A DNA stretch of 41,232 nt. Origin: Leptospira sp. 96542. GTDB taxonomy: Bacteria > Spirochaetota > Leptospiria > Leptospirales > Leptospiraceae. Below, in pieces: positions 22,706-30,713 of the stretch (position 1 is the first letter of the stretch; the number at the start of each line of letters is the position of its first letter). A program made the translations under genes and the position numbers. The notes beneath the pieces were generated by a model. The model was not told where the DNA came from and searched no databases. It was given only the letters and a program-made list of their open reading frames with translations. The stretch is from assembly GCA_029310945.1 (NCBI GenBank), contig JARJFC010000037.1:1-41232 (forward strand). Reading direction: 5' to 3'.

Positions 22706-24147
22706 TTTTCTAGATAGTCAAAAATGTGTTTTATATCGTCTCTGATATCGCGATCAAATTTTACAGTTTGAAGGTTTTGAAATATTATATGATGATCAAG
22801 TGATCGATTGATTATACTGCCTGCTTGGAACACATTGTAGGCAAGTATTGCCACAAGCTCTTGCACGTCTTTGAGGCATCTCCGATTTCTGTAGATTGAA
22901 ATCGCCCCCATAGGGACAACGTCCTGGTTGCCGCCATTGCTTGACAATGATTGGACTGATCCTGGCATACTATCTCTTCGTATTTCTGCTGTTAAGTGAG
23001 TTGCATAAATCAAAAGCCCTGATAGCCCAGCATACTTACCTGGCTCTGGTGATAATGAAAGTGTAAATTGGTCATTTTCATGTGGATTGTGTAGGTATTG
23101 GATAAATCGTTCTATCCAAGTGGCGAGCACTGCTATTACATTCTGAAGACGATCAGCGGCAAAACTAACATGGGAAGCATAAAAATTACCGCCTTCCACA
23201 AATCGATTTTCATCGGGGATAAAAACTGGATTATCGGAAAGGGAATTTAATTCCTTTTCCACTAAATCCGAAATTGAAATCAGCTCATCAAACAAAGCAC
23301 CTATTATTTGCGGGATACAACGAACAGAATATATATCTTGCACTTTTTTCCCTGATTGTTTTTGTTTTGGATTTTTTAAAATCGTAGGATGCAAAAATTT
23401 TGCAACCGTGACGGGGCCATCAAATTTCTTTGTTTGGTGGAGAGCCGGTAAAAAAGCATCCGAATATACTGGGTGAAATTCGAATAGAATTTTAAGGACA
23501 TCTAAAACTTTGAAAATAAGTCGTTTTGTTTTTTCTGTTTGGAGTGCCAATAAGGAAGTGGTAAAACTCGTACCATTGGTAATTGAAAGTGCTTCTTTTG
23601 GTTGTAGAATTCTTGGAAGTCCTTGGATTTTTGAAGTTTTGCCATTGGATGGGCTGGGTGCGAGGTGTTTACCCTGCCCAGTCCATTCATTTTCACCCAG
23701 GAGAGCCAGCGCAATGGAACTGAGCGGAATAAGGTCTCCAGATGCAGACAGTGATCCGCGGACAGGAATTTTTGGGATTATATCTTGGTTTAAAATGGAT
23801 CGGAGTAGTTCTAGGAGTTCATAGGAAATTCCACTTCCACCTAACGAAAGAGAATGGATCCTTGCTGCAAAAACGGCTCGTGCTTCTTCGTGCGAAAGAA
23901 AATCCTCTTTCGGAGTCACTGTCAAATGGTAAACCAATGATTTTTGGTTTAAGAGTCTATCTTCATTATTGTCAAAAGCGTGAGGTCCAAAACCAGTATC
24001 AATACCGTACAATAACGACCTTTGGTTTTGTTTTAGATAGTTTTGTAGAGCTGTGTATGAAGGTGAAATGTCTTCTTGGTTTATCGATGGAAATTTTTTT
24101 CCTTTTCCGATTTCGAACAAATCCGATGTCGTGAGAATGTTTGGCAT
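22696..24147 (-). CDS. Tyrosine ammonia-lyase (aromatic amino acid lyase family)
   Basis: A 483-residue MIO-type lyase, predicted to convert L-tyrosine to p-coumaric acid, the PYP chromophore. The Ala-Ser-Gly triad that forms the MIO cofactor is at 135-137 (GSLSASGDLIPL). Tyr47 in YGIDTGFGP is the catalytic loop tyrosine. LVYHLTVT puts His74-Leu75 at the selectivity site, as in Rhodobacter sphaeroides tyrosine lyase (His89-Leu90); histidine lyases have Ser-His there. YSVRCIPQ, NPVF, GGNF and NGGNQDVV are further family motifs. I chose ATG 24147 because AAAGGAAG lies just upstream; an in-frame ATG at 24177 has no such site. Automated annotation would probably call it histidine ammonia-lyase (hutH), but no other Hut gene is present. 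Confidence 0.85.
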   Translation of the reverse strand: MPNILTTSDLFEIGKGKKFPSINQEDISPSYTALQNYLKQNQRSLLYGIDTGFGPHAFDNNEDRLLNQKSLVYHLTVTPKEDFLSHEEARAVFAARIHSLSLGGSGISYELLELLRSILNQDIIPKIPVRGSLSASGDLIPLSSIALALLGENEWTGQGKHLAPSPSNGKTSKIQGLPRILQPKEALSITNGTSFTTSLLALQTEKTKRLIFKVLDVLKILFEFHPVYSDAFLPALHQTKKFDGPVTVAKFLHPTILKNPKQKQSGKKVQDIYSVRCIPQIIGALFDELISISDLVEKELNSLSDNPVFIPDENRFVEGGNFYASHVSFAADRLQNVIAVLATWIERFIQYLHNPHENDQFTLSLSPEPGKYAGLSGLLIYATHLTAEIRRDSMPGSVQSLSSNGGNQDVVPMGAISIYRNRRCLKDVQELVAILAYNVFQAGSIINRSLDHHIIFQNLQTVKFDRDIRDDIKHIFDYLENQL

Positions 24148-24233
24148 TCGAACTTCCTTTCCCGCAACATTTGGCATGTATAAAATAAGTCAAAAAAAAA
24201 ACATTTTTTGATTGGTTTCGTCTAAAATACGAA

Positions 24234-24491
24234 ATGGAAGAATTGATAGAGAGTTTTGAAAACCAGTTAATATTTCTTTACGATGAAAAATTAAATTTAG
24301 AAAATTCGATAGGAACTTCCGATCCAAAAGAACTTGTTTCTATATTTAAAAATCTCGAACGAGAGTTGGAATATTTGTATAGAGTCAAAGAACATTATAT
24401 AAAAATTCCTGCTAAAGAAATCAAAATTAGGGATATTCAGAATGTTTTTATTGATAAAATGAAATTGCGTGAGGGTAAACAAAATGTCTGA
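24234..24491 (+). CDS. Small helical protein of the PYP operon
   Basis: An 85-residue, highly charged, almost wholly helical protein without signal or membrane segment. Its first 50 residues (FENQLIFLYDEKLNLENSIG and onward to NLERELEYL) align without gaps to residues about 166-210 of the protein encoded after PYP2 (MEAQLDSLYADKEYLQKHIG, NLKEQVKAL). About 14 of 45 positions are identical, including Q-L-x-x-L-Y, K, L, I-G-x-S and N-L. The two therefore share a domain. Its stop overlaps the PYP2 start by eight bases, so translation is probably coupled. I know no family; a coiled-coil partner or output protein for PYP2 is the natural hypothesis. Confidence 0.7.
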   Translation: MEELIESFENQLIFLYDEKLNLENSIGTSDPKELVSIFKNLERELEYLYRVKEHYIKIPAKEIKIRDIQNVFIDKMKLREGKQNV

Positions 24492-24912
24492 ACAGCTAGT
24501 TCAAAAAGTGCAAAAACAAGCTGAATATTATGCCAAATCAGATATGCGTTTTGTGAGTGATGAGTTATTACAGAAAATTCAAACTTATTCACCAAAAGAG
24601 ATCGACGAACTTAGCTTTGGTGTCATTTCTTTGGATGATAAAGGTATAATCAAAGTATTTAATACTTTTGAAAGTACGATGGCAAATGTAAATAAAAACG
24701 AAGTAATCGGTAAAAATTTTTTTATCGATGTTGCCCCATGCACAAATAACCAAATTTTCTATGGAAGTTTTAAGCGGGGCGTTGAGGAAAGGAAAATGGA
24801 TATGATATTCCCTTATACGTTCACTTATAAGATGAAACCTACTCCAGTGAAAATTCACTTGTACCGAGGTCCTGCAAGACCAACCAATTGGGTATTCGTA
24901 AAATGGAAATAA
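24484..24912 (+). CDS. pyp: Photoactive yellow protein (PYP2)
   Basis: A 142-residue PYP with an N-terminal extension of about 17 residues relative to H. halophila PYP. Residues 43-86 align without gaps to that protein's 26-69. EVIGKNFFIDVAPCTNN is almost identical to its chromophore loop, and Cys86 is the p-coumarate attachment site. Glu63 matches Glu46, but Phe59 replaces Tyr42, one of the two residues that hydrogen-bond the chromophore; Ala and Val replace Thr50 and Arg52. FTYKMKPTPVKIHLY matches the Tyr98/Met100 strand. GAGGGTAAACAAA precedes the ATG at 24484. It overlaps the genes on both sides (eight and ten bases). Confidence 0.94.
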   Translation: MSEQLVQKVQKQAEYYAKSDMRFVSDELLQKIQTYSPKEIDELSFGVISLDDKGIIKVFNTFESTMANVNKNEVIGKNFFIDVAPCTNNQIFYGSFKRGVEERKMDMIFPYTFTYKMKPTPVKIHLYRGPARPTNWVFVKWK

Positions 24913-25601
24913 TTTTAAAGGCGAATTTAGAAACAGTAGAAGCTGTTTTAACTGATACAAAAATTAACAATGAAATTCGACAAAATTTAGAAAATTGGAG
25001 AACTGATTATTCCATTATTGATTCAGACTTTAAAGAAATAGAGTCTTGGATTTATAAGATTATTGAAGACTTTTTGCAGATTGTTAGAGATGTGGAAGAC
25101 GAATCGGAGCTTGTCAGTCTCGTATTTTTAAAATACATCGAGCTGAAATCACTTTGGAAACAAATGAATGTGCAGATTCAATACCAGAATTTTATGAAAG
25201 GTCAAGTGGATTCTAGGCTTGTTGGAAAAGCATCCTTAATCACTTTTGTCCTCATTGCCATTGAACCATTATTACACGAAAAAGAATTGAAAGAAATTCA
25301 AGAATTTTTAGCAAAACCGATAATGGAAGTCTTGCGCATCGAAACTTCTGTCGATATTTTTTCAGAGGAAAACCAATCAAACGCTTTGGCGCTTATGGAA
25401 GCACAACTGGATAGTTTGTATGCGGATAAGGAATATTTACAAAAACATATTGGAATGAGTAATTCTGAAGAAATTTTAGAATCGTATGAAAATTTAAAAG
25501 AACAAGTAAAAGCCTTAAAAGAAGAGTACGCAAATTCACTCCTCATTGGAGATAAAATTTCTTTCTTTGGTAAAAGAAAAATATCGGTAGTGAAAAGGTA
25601 A
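24903..25601 (+). CDS. Helical protein downstream of PYP2
   Basis: A 232-residue, mainly helical cytoplasmic protein of no known family. ATG 24903 overlaps the PYP2 stop by ten bases; an in-frame TTG at 24888 is a less likely start. Residues 1-150 form a unique helical domain with no catalytic motif; SLITFVLIAIEPLLHE (111-126) is hydrophobic but short for a membrane span. Residues 165-210 form a coiled coil homologous to the 85-residue protein encoded before PYP2. The third gene of this tight operon is thus a longer relative of the first, with PYP2 between them. Likely a signalling or scaffolding partner of PYP2; no output domain is recognised. It ends six bases before the convergent ligase-like gene. 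Confidence 0.7.
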   Translation: MEIILKANLETVEAVLTDTKINNEIRQNLENWRTDYSIIDSDFKEIESWIYKIIEDFLQIVRDVEDESELVSLVFLKYIELKSLWKQMNVQIQYQNFMKGQVDSRLVGKASLITFVLIAIEPLLHEKELKEIQEFLAKPIMEVLRIETSVDIFSEENQSNALALMEAQLDSLYADKEYLQKHIGMSNSEEILESYENLKEQVKALKEEYANSLLIGDKISFFGKRKISVVKR

Positions 25602-25607
25602 AAAAAA

Positions 25608-26273
25608 TTATTTGTTTCGGAATGGAAAAAATATTTCTGCACTAGAAACAAAAGGAATTAGAAAATTATGAATGAATCCATTCGGTTCATTCCAATTCAT
25701 GTTTTGTTTTACATCTAACATCGATTTATCTGAAATTTCTTTGTTAATCATTTTCGCTAATTCTTGGTCAGTAAACTTGCAGACGGACTTGTTTTCCTTT
25801 CTATCAGAATAAAATGCAATCCTAACCTCGTTGAAAACCTGATAATTTATCGGAAGCGGTTTTTTTGCATTCGGTTTTAGATCTGAATTGATTGTCCAAT
25901 TTGCAATTTCAAGATTTTTTGATACGATTGCCCAAGGTTGGATCGGGAACTGATCATTTATGTTTTCAGGAGGAATCATAAAAATAGAGAAATTTTCCCA
26001 TAAGGCCGCAAGGAAAACGATCACCCACTCGGGCGAGGGCTCAAGGGAAATGACAATCGATTTTTTTGATTGGTTGGCATGTTTGCGGAATTCATCTTTC
26101 CAAATTTTTAAATAAGCCCAAATGGCGGCCGCCGATAAAATAGTATTTTCATGGCAAAGGAGAGGTTGGGGTCGGTTGGGTAATAGTTCGAACAATATTT
26201 TTTTCCAAAGTTCATTCGATTCTCCACCTAAATATTGGCTACATATCGTTCTGATTGAATTTTCTTTACTCAT
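25608..26273 (-). CDS. Degenerate ANL-type acyl-CoA ligase-like protein (candidate p-coumaroyl-CoA ligase)
   Basis: A 221-residue protein resembling the N-terminal part of AMP-forming acyl-CoA ligases. SIVISLEPSPEWVIVFLAAL (residues 72-91) corresponds to the family's V-x-L-x-P-N-S-x-E-W-x-x-A-F-L-A segment. IAFYSDRKENKSVCK (152-166) lies where the phosphate-binding loop (T-S-G-T-T-G-x-P-K-G) should be, but its glycines are gone. The adenine-binding and C-terminal lid domains are missing; full ligases have about 500 residues. PYP loci usually contain a ligase that activates p-coumarate, so this could be a specialised or minimal version, or a decaying gene. It converges on the PYP2 operon. Function unproven. 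Confidence 0.5.
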   Translation of the reverse strand: MSKENSIRTICSQYLGGESNELWKKILFELLPNRPQPLLCHENTILSAAAIWAYLKIWKDEFRKHANQSKKSIVISLEPSPEWVIVFLAALWENFSIFMIPPENINDQFPIQPWAIVSKNLEIANWTINSDLKPNAKKPLPINYQVFNEVRIAFYSDRKENKSVCKFTDQELAKMINKEISDKSMLDVKQNMNWNEPNGFIHNFLIPFVSSAEIFFPFRNK

Positions 26274-26468
26274 TGGATTAAGTTTCGAGTTGCCTTATTG
26301 ATTTACGTTCCAAACTAGGGTTTGTTCGTTTTCGATTCAAAATAACAAACCCTAAACCGCCTGCGCAAACCTTTTATGGATTGTTAGACTAAGGAATAAT
26401 GATTCATACAAACGAAGATTATAAAAAATAATTTGACTCCGATCATTTTTTCCTTCATCTAAAGTAAT

Positions 26469-26903
26469 ATGGATCAAACTAACAAGACTGAACGAAATAT
26501 CTACCAAACCGTTTTACGGATTTTACTCGGAGCTTTTTTGACATTTGCTGGTACTGGCCACCTAACTTGGCATCGAACAGAATTTTTGGCACAGGTTCCA
26601 ACTTGGTTGCCAATGAATGCAGACCTCGTAGTTGTTTTGTCAGGAGTTGTTGAAATTGTTTTGGGTTTATCTCTTATTCTCCTTCGAAAAAAACAAATAA
26701 TGGTAGGTTGGGTAGTGGCTTTGTTTTTTATCCTTATCTTTCCTGGAAATATTTCGCAATATGTAAATGGAATCAGTGCTTTTGGATTGGATACAGATGC
26801 AGCGCGTCTGACTCGGTTATTCTTTCAACCAATACTTATTTTTTGGGCAATCTGGAGTTGTGGATCCTTGCAAGATTGGAAACAAAAAAGATCCCAAAAG
26901 TAG
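26469..26903 (+). CDS. DoxX-family membrane protein
   Basis: A 144-residue inner-membrane protein with four predicted helices (about 15-32, 50-75, 78-95 and 112-130). The pattern RILLGAFLTFAGTGHL near the N-terminus and VEIVLGLSLIL fit DoxX-like small membrane proteins. Members are associated with thiosulfate:quinone oxidoreductase or redox homeostasis in some bacteria; the role here is unknown. Monocistronic, following a 195-base divergent spacer from the ligase-like gene. No ribosome-binding site of note. Confidence 0.75.
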   Translation: MDQTNKTERNIYQTVLRILLGAFLTFAGTGHLTWHRTEFLAQVPTWLPMNADLVVVLSGVVEIVLGLSLILLRKKQIMVGWVVALFFILIFPGNISQYVNGISAFGLDTDAARLTRLFFQPILIFWAIWSCGSLQDWKQKRSQK

Positions 26904-26983
26904 TAACAATTACCCATTGAATCAAAGACGACTCGAAACATAATTTTATTGCTTTTAAATGCAATGGGCATTTCTTTTGTTTC

Positions 26984-28021
26984 GTGTCGCCAAAATTATT
27001 AATTTTTCTAATCTTTACTTTCGCAAATTGCCAATCGTTTTTGAGTGGTCCCGGTTCGGGAAGTCGAGATCAAATTTTTCATTCTGAAATTCCAGCCGAA
27101 ACGGGAACCAAAGCAAAGTTAACTGCCGATCATTATTTGATTTCAAATGAGAGGCGGATTGAACTTTTTCATCCATATTTAAAAAATTTAGGTGGCGGAT
27201 ACATTGGAGTTGGCTCCGATCAAAATTTAACATTACTAGCCTGGGCTCGTAGTGAATATGTTTGGTTAATGGATTTTGATGTTTACGTAGTGAGAGTGAA
27301 CAAAATGCACTTAGCATTATTAAAACACTGCGAAAATTATGTTTGTTTTAAAGATCTTTGGCAGCCAACTAACAAAGAAAAAACTTGGGAAATCATTCAA
27401 AAAAAATATAACACAGAAAATGATTTTAAAGAATATCGCAAATCCTTTGACCTCGCGATGAATGCGAGTTATGGTGTACATTCAAGATTATCAGAACTTG
27501 AATATATGACGCAAAAATTTAATTTCCGTTCATTCCATAATGATCCGTCCGATTACAATTATCTGCGAGACTTGGCATTAAAAGATAGGATCAAAACCGT
27601 AAAAGGTGATTTAAAAAACAATGGAACATTCCGTTCTATTGCTAAAAAAACAAAAGAAATGAATATTGCAATTCGAGTTGTGTACACTTCAAATGCGGAA
27701 GAATATTTCCGATTTCCAAAGGAGTATAGAGAAAATATTCTCTCAATACCTACTGATGAAGCAGGATATTTTGTAAGAACTTTTACGAATGGGGCAAGGG
27801 GTGTACTTGGGTTTCCTAATGGGGAGAAGTATCCAAATGAATATCCTTTCCATTATAATTTACAAAAATTAGAAAATATGAAAATTTGGATGTCTTTTCA
27901 GTATAATTTTACGCCTGTTAGTTTGCTCAAGGGCAGAACTCAAGTTTCTAAGGGTTTTTCCATTCAAAATTCTACTCCCGCTGAACAAGGTTTTATTGAA
28001 ACAGGAAAAATTGATAACTAA
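26984..28021 (+). CDS. Hypothetical lipoprotein
   Basis: A 345-residue probable lipoprotein. The frame starts at a GTG (26984); the signal LLIFLIFTFANC gives a lipobox with Cys about 16. The mature protein is mixed alpha/beta without recognised motifs; it is rich in aromatic residues and lysine. EMNIAIRVVYTSNAEEYFRF and the following segment resemble no family I can name. There is no clear ribosome-binding site, so the start is uncertain. It converges on the M14 carboxypeptidase gene with 21 bases between stops. Confidence 0.55.
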   Translation: MSPKLLIFLIFTFANCQSFLSGPGSGSRDQIFHSEIPAETGTKAKLTADHYLISNERRIELFHPYLKNLGGGYIGVGSDQNLTLLAWARSEYVWLMDFDVYVVRVNKMHLALLKHCENYVCFKDLWQPTNKEKTWEIIQKKYNTENDFKEYRKSFDLAMNASYGVHSRLSELEYMTQKFNFRSFHNDPSDYNYLRDLALKDRIKTVKGDLKNNGTFRSIAKKTKEMNIAIRVVYTSNAEEYFRFPKEYRENILSIPTDEAGYFVRTFTNGARGVLGFPNGEKYPNEYPFHYNLQKLENMKIWMSFQYNFTPVSLLKGRTQVSKGFSIQNSTPAEQGFIETGKIDN

Positions 28022-28042
28022 TCGCAAGTGATTTTGCCGTTT

Positions 28043-29524
28043 TCAATTTGGATTCGGCAAAACTTCTATGATCTGTATGTTTGGGTTTTTCTCTGGGAAA
28101 ACTTCCAAACTCACTGGTAAATATTGATTTGTTTCAATTTGTAATAAAGTTGGCTTGTTGTTTGGCAGGATCAATGTATAAATTCCCGTATCTTGGTTTG
28201 AGTATTGAATTTCGTTTTCAAAATATTCGAAAGTATTGTTTTTAATTTTTGCTTTGATCTGTTTTCCAGATTGATTTTGAACTTTGATTTTGATTTTCCA
28301 CGCATTGTCATAAACCTTCAGAAGGTTTGCCCAAAGTGGTCGAAAACCTCCTAAGATTGTTGGTACAAAATTATAATTCTCCACTCTATGTGAAGATTCT
28401 AATAAGTAAGCATAAGTTCCAAATAAGTGATAAAAACTGTCCTGATCGGTTCCATCAACCTCATACAAATTTTTTTTTGCTAAAAAGGGTTTATCTTCTC
28501 TTTGCGAATTTATATTCTTTGTGAGCTCATTTACGAATTCCCAAGCTAAATCTGGATTTGTGTTATTTTTATTTTCTATAGAGTAGGGAACGAGTAGGGA
28601 GTTCGCATAACAATGTATACTAATTGAAAATAAGAAATGATTCTTTTCAAATAATTTTAAGATAGATTTTACTTCTGGTTCGGAACTCGCAGATGGACCA
28701 CGATAGTAAACACTTTTGGGGTTATTCGAAGAAGCTTGTTTGGACCCCCCTCCCCAGTGAAATGGAAAATTTCGATTTAGATCAACTCCAAAGCCATTTT
28801 TTCTTCCTTCCTGAAAAGAACGATACCAATACGCATTTACACCATCTGGATTGAGTATGGGAACAATCCACAGATCTAATTTTTTTAAAATGGGTTCTAA
28901 TTCTTTATTTAATAAACTTTGTTGGATGATATCATAACAATGTTCGATGGCTATGCTTTCATTGCCATGAATAGCACAATGAACTAAAATCTTGTCTCGT
29001 TCTGTAGTTTGATGTTTTGTATCTTCATTTGGCAATAAAATGTTGAGTGCGAATATTTTTTTACCAAGTGCAGAATGCCCGATCGTTTTTAGTTTCGTAC
29101 GACTGGGAAATTCGCGATTGATACAATGGAGATAAATTTCATTTAGTTTGGTTTCTTTATAACCATTCAACATAGCAGAAAGAGGGATACAGCCATGTTT
29201 GATTCTTTGTTTTACGTTTGGATCAATATCTATAAATTTTTTTGGAAATTTTAGTTTTCGAAAACTGATATTTGCATCTGACCAATTTTGAAGTTCTGTT
29301 TTAGGAATTAATATTTGTTTGGATGTTTTATACTCTCTTATAATGAGTGATTCTTTATTATTGTTTAAGAATTCGTTTTTTAAAAAAGTTTGATTGTCTA
29401 CCAAAATATTCTCATAATGAGAGGCATCATCCAAATGTTTTACTGGACGCGATGAGATTTGGAAGATGGAAAAAAAATACAAAAAAATAAATAGGATGGT
29501 TGATTTTTTTAAATTTTGATACAT
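28043..29524 (-). CDS. M14-family zinc carboxypeptidase
   Basis: A 493-residue secreted metallopeptidase. A signal peptide covers about residues 1-26. The zinc motif HGNES gives His186 and Glu189; SIHCYAN supplies the third ligand histidine about 110 residues later. GVDLNRNFPFHWGGG contains the substrate-carboxylate-binding Asn-Arg pair, and YLLESSHRVE has the catalytic glutamate near the end of the domain. This is the complete M14 active site. A C-terminal extension of about 90 residues is a beta-sandwich-like domain (KIKVQNQSGKQIKAKIKNNT). Activity would trim C-terminal residues from peptides or cleave peptidoglycan peptides. It is divergent from the FGE-fold lipoprotein, 69 bases away. Confidence 0.85.
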   Translation of the reverse strand: MYQNLKKSTILFIFLYFFSIFQISSRPVKHLDDASHYENILVDNQTFLKNEFLNNNKESLIIREYKTSKQILIPKTELQNWSDANISFRKLKFPKKFIDIDPNVKQRIKHGCIPLSAMLNGYKETKLNEIYLHCINREFPSRTKLKTIGHSALGKKIFALNILLPNEDTKHQTTERDKILVHCAIHGNESIAIEHCYDIIQQSLLNKELEPILKKLDLWIVPILNPDGVNAYWYRSFQEGRKNGFGVDLNRNFPFHWGGGSKQASSNNPKSVYYRGPSASSEPEVKSILKLFEKNHFLFSISIHCYANSLLVPYSIENKNNTNPDLAWEFVNELTKNINSQREDKPFLAKKNLYEVDGTDQDSFYHLFGTYAYLLESSHRVENYNFVPTILGGFRPLWANLLKVYDNAWKIKIKVQNQSGKQIKAKIKNNTFEYFENEIQYSNQDTGIYTLILPNNKPTLLQIETNQYLPVSLEVFPEKNPNIQIIEVLPNPN

Positions 29525-29593
29525 TTTATAATTCTAGTTTCAAAAAGAAGTCCATTGCATCAGATGATATCATCCAATGGAAGCATTGAATTA

Positions 29594-30475
29594 ATGTTTG
29601 GAAATTATTCAAAGTTTTTTATATCTATTTTTCTAAATTGTTTGGTTTTTAATTGCCAACAGTTAGAGTTACAAACATTAAAACAAAATGTTTGTCAATT
29701 ACAGATTAGCGGTATGAGTTGTATTCCTTCGGGTGAATTTATCCGTGGAAGCAATTCATACTCCCTTGACGAACGGCCTGAATCAAAAATTTTCCTCTCC
29801 AGTTTTTATATTGATGTATATGAAGTTACCAATGAAGATTTTCAAATCTGTTTGGATTCTGGTTTTTGTACTGATTGTTTAAAATCAGGGAAGTGCAAGA
29901 AAATTCAGCCCAATTATGGGTTGCGTTATATGCAAAAAAAACAACCTGTCGTTGGAGTTAGTTGGTATACTGCTTTGGAATATTGCCAATTTGTTGGGAA
30001 AAGATTACCGACAGAGTCGGAATGGGAGAAAGCCGCACGGGGTACAAATGGAAATTTATACCCATGGGGGAATGAACCTGCGGACTGCAAAAAGGCAATC
30101 ATTGAGGAAGGCGATAAAAAAGGTTGTTTTACAGAAAAACTTTCACCACCACATCTAATGACAACAAGTGTTGTTGGAACAAGACCACCTAACGGTTACG
30201 GTTTATATGATATGGCAGGCAATTCATGGGAATGGGTTTCTGATTGGTATTCTCCTTCTTATTCAGAATGCGGTGAGTCTTGTTTTGGCGTGGATCCTAA
30301 GGGACCATGCAATGGTTTGGAAGAATGCACCCAATTTGGAAATCAAAAAATTGTAAAAGGTGGGGCCTGGTGGTGGCCAGGCGAATATTCTCGGTCATCT
30401 CGGCGGCGTGCCCATGTACCAGAAAATTTTCCCGAATACCATCATTTTGGTTTTCGCTGTGCAAAGTCATATTAG
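29594..30475 (+). CDS. FGE/SUMF1-fold lipoprotein, probably non-catalytic
   Basis: A 293-residue lipoprotein with the formylglycine-generating-enzyme (sulfatase-modifying factor) fold. The signal ends at LVFNC (Cys21). Family landmarks in order: FIRGSNSYSLDERPESKIFL, YIDVYEVTNEDFQICL, VVGVSWYTALEYCQFVGKRL, PTESEWEKAARGTNGNLYPW, DMAGNSWEWVSDWY and KIVKGGAWWWPGEYSRSSRR ending GFRC. The cysteine pair that binds copper in true FGE, which follows the GG(S/A)W strand, is absent here. It is therefore more likely a binding or structural member. ATG 29594 is preferred because GGAAG precedes it and a signal peptide starts there; the frame extends to a TTG at 29516. Confidence 0.8.
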   Translation: MFGNYSKFFISIFLNCLVFNCQQLELQTLKQNVCQLQISGMSCIPSGEFIRGSNSYSLDERPESKIFLSSFYIDVYEVTNEDFQICLDSGFCTDCLKSGKCKKIQPNYGLRYMQKKQPVVGVSWYTALEYCQFVGKRLPTESEWEKAARGTNGNLYPWGNEPADCKKAIIEEGDKKGCFTEKLSPPHLMTTSVVGTRPPNGYGLYDMAGNSWEWVSDWYSPSYSECGESCFGVDPKGPCNGLEECTQFGNQKIVKGGAWWWPGEYSRSSRRRAHVPENFPEYHHFGFRCAKSY

Positions 30476-30713
30476 TAAAGCCACAAAAGCCTGACTATGA
30501 ATTTTAAACTACTGTTTGGTGGTATTTTTTGGTGCAAGTGGCGAGCTTTCTTTTTTAAATCCAACTACTTGTCACAAATGCAGTGAATATGATTTTGATT
30601 TTATTGCAAAAAATGTATAAAAAAACAAAAAAAAGAATTTTGTTTTTTGAGGAAATCTGTGGGCATTTTGTTTTTCCACTTGTCGGTAACAAATATAACT
30701 GAAACTCTGCCTT

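Noticed and set aside
22696..24147. Calling the lyase histidine ammonia-lyase of a histidine-utilisation pathway.
   Set aside because: The selectivity residues are His-Leu, not Ser-His, no other hut genes are present, and two PYP genes flank it.
30677..30687. CACTTGTCGGT upstream of the PEGA lipoprotein matches one arm of palindrome A.
   Set aside because: The other arm is missing, so it is only a half-site and may be chance.
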